NCBI GenBank assembly: GCA_963720735.1
Contig: CAVRGL010000001.1
Coordinates: 124,001-188,000, forward strand
Length of the DNA stretch: 64,000 nucleotides
Reading direction: 5' to 3'
Source: JBBRHQ01 sp963720735
GTDB taxonomy: Bacteria > Actinomycetota > Thermoleophilia > Solirubrobacterales > 70-9
Below are positions 8,418 through 18,372 of the stretch, piece after piece. Position numbers and translations under genes: made by a program. The stretch's first letter is position 1. Every line of letters begins with the position of its first letter. The notes beneath the pieces are model-generated. The model was not told the DNA's origin, searched no databases, and saw nothing but the letters and a program-made list of their open reading frames with translations.

Positions 8418-9347
8418 TTGGCGACCGATCGAATCGTCGAGGTCGATGGGCGTGAGCTGAAGCTCACCAACCTCGACAAGGTCCTCTACCCGATGGCCGG
8501 GTTCACCAAGGGCGAGGTGATCGACTACTACGCGAAGATCGCTCCGGCGATCATCCCCCACCTCACCGGACGGGCGCTGACCCTGCGCCGCTTCCCCGAG
8601 GGAGTCGACCGCAGCGACGCCGCCTTCTTCGAGAAGCGCTGCCCCAAGCACCGCCCGGACTGGGTGAAGACCGCTCGGATACCGATCGGCGGACGCACCG
8701 GGGAGATCGACTTCTGCGTCTGCGAGGACCTGGCGACGCTGGTCTGGATGGCGCAGCTCGCCTCGGTCGAGCTACACCCGTCGCTCTCCCTGGCCCCGAA
8801 GCCCGAGCGCCCCACCGTGCTCGCCTTCGACCTCGACCCCGGCCCCCCGGCGGACGTGATCGAGTGCTGCCGGGTGGCGCTGCGGTTGCGTGAGATGTTC
8901 GGGCACCTCGGGCTCGAGTGCTTCCCGAAGACCTCGGGCTCGAAGGGGATGCAGGTATACCTGCCGCTCAACGTCGAGACCAGCTACGACGAGACGAAGC
9001 CGTTCGCCCGCGCGATCGCCCAGCTGCTCGAGAAGCAGACGCCCGGCGACGTGGTATCGAAGATGAAGAAGGCCGACCGCAAGGGCAAGGTCTTCGTCGA
9101 CTGGTCGCAGAACCACCAGCGCAAGACGACGATCGCGGTCTACTCGCTGCGGGCCCGCGAGCAGCCCACCGCCTCGACCCCGGTCAGCTGGGACGAGGTG
9201 ACGAAGGCGGCCGAGGGCGATGACCCCGGCTCGCTCGCCTTCGAGGCAGGCGAGGTGCTGGAGCGGGTCGACCGGGACGGCGATCTCTTCGCCCCGGTGC
9301 TCGAGCTCGAGCAGGAGCTTCCCGACTTCGCCGGACTCAGCAGCTAG
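8418..9347 (+). CDS. ligD: Stand-alone LigD-type primase/polymerase domain
   Basis: This archaeo-eukaryotic primase-like polymerase fills gaps and adds ribonucleotides during end joining. The 309-residue product has the family start (NLDKVLYPMAGFTKGEVIDYY), the catalytic AFDLDPGPP motif (two Asp metal ligands, about residues 134-142), the KTSGSKGMQVYLPL motif and FVDWSQNHQRKTT. The ligase and 3'-phosphoesterase domains found in full LigD are absent, and no ATP-dependent ligase gene is nearby. The partner ligase must be encoded elsewhere. It begins at a TTG adjoining the ku stop codon. Confidence 0.94.
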   Translation: MATDRIVEVDGRELKLTNLDKVLYPMAGFTKGEVIDYYAKIAPAIIPHLTGRALTLRRFPEGVDRSDAAFFEKRCPKHRPDWVKTARIPIGGRTGEIDFCVCEDLATLVWMAQLASVELHPSLSLAPKPERPTVLAFDLDPGPPADVIECCRVALRLREMFGHLGLECFPKTSGSKGMQVYLPLNVETSYDETKPFARAIAQLLEKQTPGDVVSKMKKADRKGKVFVDWSQNHQRKTTIAVYSLRAREQPTASTPVSWDEVTKAAEGDDPGSLAFEAGEVLERVDRDGDLFAPVLELEQELPDFAGLSS

Positions 9348-9358
9348 CCACCGTCCGC

Positions 9359-9745
9359 TCAGGCGGCGACGATTGCGTCGATCTCGACCAGCGCCCCCTT
9401 CGGCAGCGCAGAGACCCCGACCGCGGCCCGGGCCGGCGGCGAGTCGCCGAAGAAGGCGGCGTAGGCCTCGTTGATCGACCCGAACTCGTCCAGCTCGGTG
9501 GTGTAGACGGTGAGGCGCAGAGCGCGATCGAGTCTGGTCCCCGCCGCCTCGCAGACAGCGGTGAGGTTGTTCAGGCACTGGGTCGCCTGCTCCGCCGGTG
9601 TCTCCCCGACCAGCTCGCCGCTCCCCGGGTCCAGCGGCACCTGGCCTGAGCAGACCAGCAGCCCGCCGTGGAGGATCGCCTGACTGTAGGGGCCGATCGC
9701 CTCCGGGGCGTCGCCGGTCTCGACCACGGACCTCTCGCTGCTCAT
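9359..9745 (-). CDS. ridA: RidA/YjgF-family enamine/imine deaminase
   Basis: RidA hydrolyses reactive 2-aminoacrylate and related enamines released by PLP enzymes such as threonine dehydratase. At 128 residues it is family-sized, and contains the core IGPYSQAILHGGLLVCSGQV and the C-terminal region with VEIDAIVA. In many RidA proteins the catalytic arginine lies in a segment like CTKVTVYLTD; the corresponding area here is LDRALRLTVYTTELDE. It lies 12 bases downstream of ilvA on the same strand, which fits its known role of clearing IlvA products. Confidence 0.93.
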   Translation of the reverse strand: MSSERSVVETGDAPEAIGPYSQAILHGGLLVCSGQVPLDPGSGELVGETPAEQATQCLNNLTAVCEAAGTRLDRALRLTVYTTELDEFGSINEAYAAFFGDSPPARAAVGVSALPKGALVEIDAIVAA

Positions 9746-9757
9746 CGCTTCCTCCTC

Positions 9758-10987
9758 CTAATCGGGATGGGTGATGTCGCGCATCTCGTATCCGGCCTCG
9801 GTGAGCGCGGCGACGATCCTCTTGCCGTGCGCCGAGCCCCGCGTCTCGAGGATCATCTCCACCCCGGTCTCGGCGATCCCGAGGTTGACCCCCTCGCGGA
9901 TGTGGCGCACGTCGGAGACGTTGGCGCCGGTGCCGGCGACCGCCGCCAGCAGCTTGGCCAGCGCCCCGGGGCGATCGCCGATCGTCGTGAAGATGATCAG
10001 GCCCCTGCCCTGCTGCGCCTCTCTGCGCCGGGCGACGGCGACCAGCCACTCCTCGTCGATGTTGCCGCCGGAGAGGACGATCGCCGTGACCCCGGTCTCG
10101 ACCGGCGCCTCGCGCCCGCTGATCAGCGCCGCCAGTCCGACCGCCCCGGCCCCCTCGACGACCAGCTTCGCCCCCCCGAGCAGCAGCGCCATCGCGTCGC
10201 CGACCTGGTCCTCGCCGACCACCACGATCCGGTCGACGTAGCGCTCGATCAGCGGCAGGGTGAGCCGCCCCGGCCGCTTCACGGCGATCCCGTCGGCGAC
10301 GGTCTGCGAGGCATCGACGGCGACCGGCCGGCCTGCGTCCAGCGATCCCGGGTAGGCCGCGCAGGCCTCGGCCTGGACCGCGACCACCTCGGTCCCCGGC
10401 CGGCGGTCCTTGACCACCTTGGCGATCCCTCCGGCGAGGCCCCCTCCACCAAGCGGGATCACCACCCGGGCGAGATCGGCGATCTCCTCCAGCAGCTCGA
10501 GGCCGATCGTCCCCTGGCCGGCGATCACGGCGGGGTCGTCGAAGGGATGGATCAGCTCGGCCCCGCGCTCCTCGGAGAACTCGCGCGCCGCCTCGACGCA
10601 ATCGTCGACGGTGCCCGCCCTGGTGTGCAGCCGCGCCCCCAGCCGCTCCGCCGGAGAGGTCTTCGAGACCGGCGCGTCAGTGGGGACGAAGAGGTCGCAG
10701 GAGACGCCCAGCCGCCGTGCCGCAAGCGCCACCGCGTGTCCGTGATTGCCCGCCGTGCCGGCGGTCACGCCGTGGCTGCGGGCCCGCTCGGAACCGAGCA
10801 TCTTGTTGCTGGCGCCGCGCAGCTTGAAGGAGCCGCTCTGCTGCAGGCTCTCGGCCTTCAGGGCGATCGGGCAGCCGCAGCGCGAGTCGATCTCCGGCAC
10901 CCGCAGGGCGGGGGTTCGGGTGACGAGGCCCTCGATCGCCCCCGCGGCGCGCTCGACATCCCCGATCGATATCGCGTCCTCCGCCAT
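9758..10987 (-). CDS. ilvA: Threonine ammonia-lyase with ACT domain
   Basis: This PLP enzyme converts threonine to 2-oxobutyrate, the first step to isoleucine. Of 409 residues, the catalytic domain (about 1-320) has the PLP lysine in SGSFKLRGASNK, the phosphate-binding glycine loop LGGGGLAGG, and AGTAGNHGHAVA. The C-terminal ACT-like domain (about 325-409) has TTIGDRPGALAKLLA and could bind an amino-acid effector. The length and short C-terminus match the biodegradative/TdcB-like actinobacterial forms rather than E. coli IlvA. It lies between gcvPB and ridA on the same strand, so its substrate range overlaps that of the glycine/serine/threonine pathway genes upstream. Confidence 0.94.
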   Translation of the reverse strand: MAEDAISIGDVERAAGAIEGLVTRTPALRVPEIDSRCGCPIALKAESLQQSGSFKLRGASNKMLGSERARSHGVTAGTAGNHGHAVALAARRLGVSCDLFVPTDAPVSKTSPAERLGARLHTRAGTVDDCVEAAREFSEERGAELIHPFDDPAVIAGQGTIGLELLEEIADLARVVIPLGGGGLAGGIAKVVKDRRPGTEVVAVQAEACAAYPGSLDAGRPVAVDASQTVADGIAVKRPGRLTLPLIERYVDRIVVVGEDQVGDAMALLLGGAKLVVEGAGAVGLAALISGREAPVETGVTAIVLSGGNIDEEWLVAVARRREAQQGRGLIIFTTIGDRPGALAKLLAAVAGTGANVSDVRHIREGVNLGIAETGVEMILETRGSAHGKRIVAALTEAGYEMRDITHPD

Positions 10988-11025
10988 CCCACGGCCACCC
11001 TACCGCCGGGGACGGGGCCGCCGGC

Positions 11026-12539
11026 TCAGTCCAGGGCCTGGCGCAAAACGGGCCGGCGGGTGGCCTTGACCTCGTCGAGGCGGCGAACCGGGGTCGAGTA
11101 CGGGGCCTGGCGGGCGATCTCGGGATCGTCCTCGGCCTCCTCGAGGATCTGCTCGACCGCGTCGGCGAAGGCATCGAGCGACTCCTTGGTCTCCGTCTCG
11201 GTCGGCTCGATCATCAGCGCCTCATCGACCAGCAGCGGGAAGTAGACCGTCGGCGGGTGGAAGCCGAAGTCGAGCAGGCGCTTGGCGAGGTCGAGCGTCT
11301 TCAGCCCGAGCTGCTTTCGCATCGGCGCGCCGGAGAGCACGAACTCGTGCATGCAGTGCCGGTCGAAGGCGACCGGGAGGCGCTCCCCGGCGCGGCTCTC
11401 GGAGAGCCTCGCCTTCAGGTAGTTGGCGTTCAGCACCGCGGTCTCCGATGCCTCGGCGAGACCGTCGGCCCCGAGGCTGAGGATGTAGGCGTAGGAGCGG
11501 ACGAAGACCCCGAAGTTGCCCTGGAACCCGCGCAGCCGCCCGATCGACTTCGGCCGATCGGAGTCGAGCTCGAAGAAGTGGCTGGTCGAGCCGTTGGCGC
11601 TCTCGCGGCAGACCACCTGCGGCCGCGGCAGGTAGGGCTCGATCCGCTCGGAGACGGCGATCGGGCCCGAGCCGGGACCGCCGCCGCCATGGGGCTGGGA
11701 GAACGTCTTGTGCAGGTTGAGGTGGACGATGTCGAAACCCATGTCGCCGGGCCGCGACTGCCCCATCACCGCGTTCAGGTTGGCACCGTCGTAATAGAGG
11801 GTGCCGCCGATCTCGTGGATCAGCGCGCCGATCTCGGCGATGTTCTCGTCGAATACACCGAGCGTGTTGGGGTTGGTCAGCATCAGGCAGGCGACGTCCT
11901 CGGAGACCTTGGCCCGGAGGTCGTCCATCTCGACACCGCCGCGCTCGTTGGTCGCCACCTTGACCACCTCGTAGCCGGCCATCGTCACCGAGGCGGGATT
12001 GGTCCCGTGGGCGGTGTCCGGGGTGAGCACCTTGGAGGGGCGCTCGCCGCGATCGGCGTGGTAGGCGCGGGTCAGCAGCAGCCCGGCGAGCTCGCCGTGG
12101 GAGCCGGCGGAGGGCTGCAGGCTGACGTGCGGGAGCCCGCAGATCTCCGCCAGCGACTCCTGCAGCAGCCACATCAGCTCCAGGGCCCCCTGGGCCCGGC
12201 GCGGGTCCTGGGCCGGGTGGAGGCGGGCGTGCCCGGGCAGAGCCGCAACCCGCTCGTTGAGGCGCGGGTTGTGCTTCATCGTGCAGGAGCCAAGCGGGTA
12301 GAGGCCGGTGTCGAGGTCGAAGTTGCGGCGGGAGAGGCGGTTGTAGTGGCGGACGATCTCCGGCTCGGACACCTCGGGCAGCCGCGGCGGCTCCGAGCGC
12401 AGCAGCTCGGCCGGGATCAGCTCGTCCAGGGGCCGCTCCGGCACCCCCGACTCGGGGATCACGGCGGCCCGCCGGCCCGGCTTCGACTTCTCGAAGATCG
12501 TCACGGCGCGGTCTCTCTGCTGGGGTGTCTCGGTCAGCG

Positions 12540-12543
<4 letters not shown>
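11026..12543 (-). CDS. gcvPB: Glycine decarboxylase (P-protein) subunit 2
   Basis: This is one half of the two-subunit PLP-dependent P-protein, which decarboxylates glycine and passes the aminomethyl group to lipoyl GcvH. At 505 residues it contains the PLP-lysine motif VHLNLHKTFSQPHGGGGPG (about residues 240-258) and the family region YPLGSCTMKHNPR. It overlaps the end of gcvPA by four bases (ATGA), so the subunits are translationally coupled. The split P-protein is the arrangement typical of Thermoleophilia, Firmicutes and archaea, unlike the fused GcvP of most actinobacteria. Confidence 0.96.
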
Positions 12544-13913
<1,370 letters not shown>

Positions 13914-13947
13914 GGAGCTGAGGTTAGAGATGCGCCGAGCGGAGCCC

Positions 13948-14337
13948 TCAGCCCTCGAGCAGCGCGACGTAGTCGTCCCTGCTGAGCAGCTGCTCCGCTT
14001 CGGAGGGGTCGGAGAGCTTCAGCTTCACCAGCCAGCCCTCGCCGTAGGGGTCCTGGTTGATCTTCGCCGGGTCCTCGCCGGCTGCTGCGTTGACCGCGGT
14101 GATCTCGCCGGAGAGCGGCGCGATCACCTCGGACACCGCCTTCACCGACTCGACCTCGGCATAGGTCGAGTCCTTGCTGACCTCGGCGCCGACCTCGGGC
14201 GGGTCGAAGAAGACCACCTCGCCGAGCGAGTCCTGTGCGTACCAGGTGATCCCGAGCGTCGCCTCGCCTCCCTCGACCCGGGCCCAGTCGTGGGCGGAGT
14301 GGTAGAGGAGATCGTCGGGGTAGCTGCCTTCGGCCAA
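13948..14337 (-). CDS. gcvH: Glycine cleavage system H protein
   Basis: This lipoyl carrier shuttles the aminomethyl intermediate between the P- and T-proteins. The 129-residue product has the lipoyl-attachment region YAEVESVKAVSEVIAPLSG with the modified lysine in ESVKAVSE, and the family C-terminus NQDPYGEGWLVKLKLS. The start is TTG 14337, two bases after the gcvT stop codon (TGA-GT-TTG), with GAAGGA upstream as a ribosome-binding site. The frame stays open upstream but shows no conserved residues there. Confidence 0.93.
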   Translation of the reverse strand: MAEGSYPDDLLYHSAHDWARVEGGEATLGITWYAQDSLGEVVFFDPPEVGAEVSKDSTYAEVESVKAVSEVIAPLSGEITAVNAAAGEDPAKINQDPYGEGWLVKLKLSDPSEAEQLLSRDDYVALLEG

Positions 14338-14339
14338 AC

Positions 14340-15416
14340 TCAGTCCTTCCTGTAGAGGGGCTTGGAGCCTACGCGGGCCGCCCGTTGTCTTCCCCGCACG
14401 TCGATCTCCAGCTCGGTGCCGGGCTCGGCCGCCTCGGCCGCCACGTAGCCCATCCCGATCCCGACCTCGAGCGAGGGCGAGAAGGTGCCGCTGGTCACCT
14501 CGCCCAGCTGCTCGCCGCCGGCGAGGATCCCGTTCCCGGGCCTCGGGATGCCGGCCCCCTCGATCGTGAACGCAGCCAGCTTCTGCGCCGGGCCCGCGGC
14601 TCGCTGCGCGGCGATCGGCTCGGAGCCGACGAACCCGGTCTCCTCCGTGCAGCACCAGCCGAGGCCGGCCTCGATCGGGTTGCGCTCCGGGCTGAGGTCG
14701 TTGCCGTGCAGGGGGAAGCAGACCTCGAGCCGCAGCGTGTCGCGGGCCCCGAGGCCGGCGGGGACGACGCCGCCGTCGAGCAGCCGTGACCAGACGTCGG
14801 GCGCGCGCCCGGGATCGACCAGCAGCTCGACTCCGTCCTCGCCGGTGTAGCCGGTGCCGCAGGCGACCCCCGGCGCCCCGTCGATCACGCCGGCCAGCAC
14901 GTGCATGCGCTCGGGCAGCGGGATGCCCAGGGCGCTGGTGACGATCTGACGAGCGTGCGGCCCCTGCACGGCTAGCATCGCCCAGCGGTCGGCGACGTCG
15001 CGAAGGACGCAGTCGTAGTCGCCGATCCAGCGCGCCATCCAACGCAGGTCGGAGCCGTGGTTGGCGGCGTTGGTGACGAGCAGAAAGTGCTCCTCGGCGA
15101 GCCGGTAGGTGAAGAGGTCGTCGAGGACGCCGCCGTGCTCGTTGCAGAGGCACGAGTACTGGGCTCCCCCGATCTGCAATCGCGAAACGTCGTTGGAGAG
15201 GACCCGCTGCAGGAAGAGGTCCGCCTCCGGCCCCTCGGCCTCGACCTCGCCCATGTGGGAGACGTCGAACATCCCGGCGTGGGTGCGGACCGCTAGGTGC
15301 TCCTCGCGGATCCCCTCGTAGGAGATCGGCATCTCCCACCCGGCGAAGGGGGCCATCTTGGCGCCGGCGGCGAGGTGCGCGGCGTGTAGCGGCGTCTGCT
15401 TTGGGGCCTCGCTCAC
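14340..15416 (-). CDS. gcvT: Glycine cleavage system T protein (aminomethyltransferase)
   Basis: GcvT transfers the methylene group from GcvH to tetrahydrofolate and releases ammonia. At 358 residues it has family length. The sequence has MAPFAGWEMPISYEGIREEH, FDVSHMGEVEAEGP and the C-terminal domain with GIGMGYVAAE. It starts only 11 bases downstream of the hydrolase/ligase fusion gene, so there is no room for a glycine riboswitch, and the gcv genes probably depend on an upstream promoter. Confidence 0.96.
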   Translation of the reverse strand: MSEAPKQTPLHAAHLAAGAKMAPFAGWEMPISYEGIREEHLAVRTHAGMFDVSHMGEVEAEGPEADLFLQRVLSNDVSRLQIGGAQYSCLCNEHGGVLDDLFTYRLAEEHFLLVTNAANHGSDLRWMARWIGDYDCVLRDVADRWAMLAVQGPHARQIVTSALGIPLPERMHVLAGVIDGAPGVACGTGYTGEDGVELLVDPGRAPDVWSRLLDGGVVPAGLGARDTLRLEVCFPLHGNDLSPERNPIEAGLGWCCTEETGFVGSEPIAAQRAAGPAQKLAAFTIEGAGIPRPGNGILAGGEQLGEVTSGTFSPSLEVGIGMGYVAAEAAEPGTELEIDVRGRQRAARVGSKPLYRKD

Positions 15417-15427
15417 GAGGCCGCAGG

Positions 15428-18358
15428 CTAGCGATCGTGCCTGTAGCGACCCTCGGCGTGGTCGAGCCGGAAGACCGGGCGTCCCGGCGCGGCCTTGGGG
15501 ATGCCCTGCTCCCGCAGCTCGCCGGTCAGCGGCCTGTACCAGCTGCTGGTCGGTATCCGCTCGACCACCCGGACGGCCTCCGGGCGGCGTTCGGGAGCGA
15601 GCCCCCCGAGGGCGGCGTCGAGGTCGGTTGCCGAGAGCTCGCCGCCACCGATCAGCGTCACCGCCGAGACAACCGACTCGGCATCCCCCGCCGGGACGCC
15701 GTAGGTGACGGCAAGGTCGACCTGGTCCAGCTCGCCGAGCGCCTGGGTGACGAGCAGCGAGGGGACGAAGCCCTCGGCGGTGCGGATCACGGTCGCCAGC
15801 GAGTCGATCAGCCAGTGATCGCCGTCAGCGTCGCGGCTGAACAGGCTCTCAGAGCTGATCCATGCGTCGCCGCGCTCGAACACGCCGCGGAGCATCCTCG
15901 GGCCCGACTCGCCCTCGCCGCGGGAGCGGGCCAGCAGCAGGCCCTCTTCGTTGGGCCCGCAGCGGAGCGCCAGCCCGTCGGGGCCCTCGAGCAGGCGCCC
16001 GGCGCCGATGTCGTACCGGGCGATAGCGATCTCGGCGCTTCCGGGGAGCGGACGGCCCACCGAGCCCGGCTTGGCGCCGCTGAGGTTGGCGAGGATCGCC
16101 TCCGAGGTGGTCGCTGCCCAGAACTCGAGGATCCCGGCGGGCGCGAAGCGCTCGGTGATCCGCTCCCAGAGGCTGCGGGGCATCCCCGAGCCGATGAAAA
16201 GACGCACCGGGTGGTGGCGCTCATTGGGGTGCGGCGGCGCCTCGAGCAGGCCGTGCAGCTGGGTCCAGGTGTAGGAGGCGACCGTCACTCCGTAGCGGCG
16301 GGCCTCGTCCCAGAAGGTCTCGGGGTCGAAGCGTCTCGCCATCGCCAGGCGGGACCCGCCGGCGACCGCTCCGCCGAGGCTCATCAGCAGCCCGGAGGGA
16401 TGGTGCAGTGGATTGACGCTGAACACCGTGTCGTCGGCGCTCAGCGCGGCGGAGGAGGCGGTGCCGAAGGCGGAGAGTGCCCAGCGCCCGTTGCTGATCC
16501 GGTTGACCCGGGTCCGCTCCGCCTCGCCGGCGAAGAGGATGAAACCAAGCTCCCCTGCCCGACCGGGGTTGGGCTCATACCAGGCCGGTGGCTCGACCTT
16601 CTCCGGGTCGACCCGCTCGAGATCGGTGAGACCGCCCGGGTCGCGCGGCTCGGCGCCGCCGCCGAGCAGGACCGCGTCGACCGGCCGCACCTGCTTCGCC
16701 GCCGGGGCGTTGTCCGGGTCGGCGATGATCCTGGTCACGCCCCCGAGCTCGGCCTCACGGGCGACGTCGCCGCCGGGGCGCAGGAGGACGACGACCGCGC
16801 CGAGCCGGTTGAGCGCGGCGACCACCGCCAGGGCGCTCGGCCGGGTGCCCATCAGCACCCCGACGTGCTCGCCCTCGCGGATCCCAAGCGAGATCAGCCC
16901 GCGAACGACGCTGTCGATCCGGTGCTTGACCGCGGCGTTCGAGTGGCCGCGGTCCTCGAACAGGAAGCAGACCTCCTCCGGGGCTCGCTCGGCGCGCTCG
17001 TCGAGCAGCAGACCAAGGGAGATCCGCGTGCGAGGCTCCATCCGCTGCAGCCGTCCCAGCCGCGGGAACTGGGCCGCCGCCTGCCTCCCGACCTCGGGGA
17101 TGGTTCGCACCGACTGCGCCGTCGCCTCGGCCAGGCCGCGGGCGGTGCGGGCCCCGAGGCCCGCGATCAGCTCGACCCCGTAGCCGATTCGCTCGCCGAG
17201 GCCGCCCCCCGCCTCCTGGAGCGCCTCCTCGGGCATCGATCTGACGGTCTCGGGCAGCCCGCCGTCCCCGTCGCGCCACCGGGCCCACCCGGCGACCACG
17301 GGCCAGGTCGTCTCCGTCGCTGCGCTGCCGACCACGAGGCCGAAGTGGCCGGCCCGCAGCGAGACCTCGTAGGCCTCGGCGCGCGGCGCCGCCCGCTGGA
17401 TGGCGCGGACCGTCGCCGGAGGGGCGATCTCATCCACCTCGCCGACGAAGCAGAGAAGCGGGCAGTCGATGTCGGCCAGGGTCACAGCAGTGCCGTCTAT
17501 CGTGAAGCCGCCGGCGAGCATCCTGTTGTGGACCAGGAACTGCTCGGTGAAGTCGGCCAGCGCCGGCCCCGGCCAGGCCACCCAGCCCTCGCCCATCAGG
17601 AAGCGCCGCTGGCGCTCCCGCGGCAGCAGCGCCTCGCGATCGTGAAGCTGCAGGACGAACTCGATCCTCTGGCGCAGCGACTTGACCGGGTCGAGCAGCG
17701 CGAAGCCGGTTCGCGTCGCCCAGGCGGGGACCGAGCGCCCGGCGAGGACTCGATCGGCGATGAAACCGGCGCCTTCGGCGACCAGCTGGTCGGGGAGGCC
17801 GAGCGGGGACGCGGCGCGGAGGTCGACGGGCGAGCCGAAGGTGACGACGCTGGCGACCCCGTCGTTGCGGCGGTGGGCGGCGGCCTGGTAGCAGAACATC
17901 CCTCCCTGCGAGTAGCCGCCGAGGTGGACGTCGCGCCCCCTGTTCTCGCGGACGCGCTCGAGCGCGTCACCGACCGCGACGACGTGATCGGCGAGGTTTC
18001 GCTCCAGGCCGCCCTCCTCGCGTTCGGGCGAGCCGAAGTCCAAGACCCAGGGGTCGGCGCCGTGCTGGCGCAGGATCCGCACGGCGCTCGCCGACGGGGA
18101 GACGTCGTAGACCTCGGCCGAGAGCATCAGGGGCGGCACCAGCAGGACCGGTGGCGCCGTCTCGGTCACCGCCCCGTCAGCCAGATAGCGGCGCAGCCTG
18201 TAGATCCGCCCGCGGGCCACGACCTCGTAGGGCGTCGCCTCCTCGTCGGTTTCGAGCCCACCGAAGCGGGCCACCTCGAGGGCGTTCTGGGCGGTGCTCC
18301 CCAGCCGCCCCAGCTGTCCGCCGATCGCTGCCGGGAGTCCCAGCGGGCCCAAGCGCAT
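15428..18358 (-). CDS. Fusion of PHA-synthase-like alpha/beta hydrolase and AMP-binding ligase
   Basis: The 976-residue two-domain protein starts with a hydrolase (about 40-400) resembling PhaC/acyltransferase-like alpha/beta hydrolases: nucleophile Ser150 in GGYSQGG, an Asp near residue 313 in GEVDEIAPP and a His near 346 in GHFGLVVG. The second half (about 450-976) follows the acyl-CoA synthetase fold (SLGLLLDERAERAPEE, EFWAATTSEAILANLSG). The phosphate-binding loop, normally like SGTTGxPKG, reads FAGEAERTRVNRISN, and the late catalytic-lysine region is also atypical. It may therefore bind but not adenylate a substrate in the usual way. It lies 14 bases after ftsZ and 11 before gcvT. The physiological role is unknown; lipid or polyester metabolism is plausible. 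Confidence 0.8.
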   Translation of the reverse strand: MRLGPLGLPAAIGGQLGRLGSTAQNALEVARFGGLETDEEATPYEVVARGRIYRLRRYLADGAVTETAPPVLLVPPLMLSAEVYDVSPSASAVRILRQHGADPWVLDFGSPEREEGGLERNLADHVVAVGDALERVRENRGRDVHLGGYSQGGMFCYQAAAHRRNDGVASVVTFGSPVDLRAASPLGLPDQLVAEGAGFIADRVLAGRSVPAWATRTGFALLDPVKSLRQRIEFVLQLHDREALLPRERQRRFLMGEGWVAWPGPALADFTEQFLVHNRMLAGGFTIDGTAVTLADIDCPLLCFVGEVDEIAPPATVRAIQRAAPRAEAYEVSLRAGHFGLVVGSAATETTWPVVAGWARWRDGDGGLPETVRSMPEEALQEAGGGLGERIGYGVELIAGLGARTARGLAEATAQSVRTIPEVGRQAAAQFPRLGRLQRMEPRTRISLGLLLDERAERAPEEVCFLFEDRGHSNAAVKHRIDSVVRGLISLGIREGEHVGVLMGTRPSALAVVAALNRLGAVVVLLRPGGDVAREAELGGVTRIIADPDNAPAAKQVRPVDAVLLGGGAEPRDPGGLTDLERVDPEKVEPPAWYEPNPGRAGELGFILFAGEAERTRVNRISNGRWALSAFGTASSAALSADDTVFSVNPLHHPSGLLMSLGGAVAGGSRLAMARRFDPETFWDEARRYGVTVASYTWTQLHGLLEAPPHPNERHHPVRLFIGSGMPRSLWERITERFAPAGILEFWAATTSEAILANLSGAKPGSVGRPLPGSAEIAIARYDIGAGRLLEGPDGLALRCGPNEEGLLLARSRGEGESGPRMLRGVFERGDAWISSESLFSRDADGDHWLIDSLATVIRTAEGFVPSLLVTQALGELDQVDLAVTYGVPAGDAESVVSAVTLIGGGELSATDLDAALGGLAPERRPEAVRVVERIPTSSWYRPLTGELREQGIPKAAPGRPVFRLDHAEGRYRHDR

Positions 18359-18372
18359 CGGCTCAGGCGCTG

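Noticed and set aside
15417..15427. Glycine riboswitch before gcvT
   Set aside because: Only 11 bases separate gcvT from the upstream gene.
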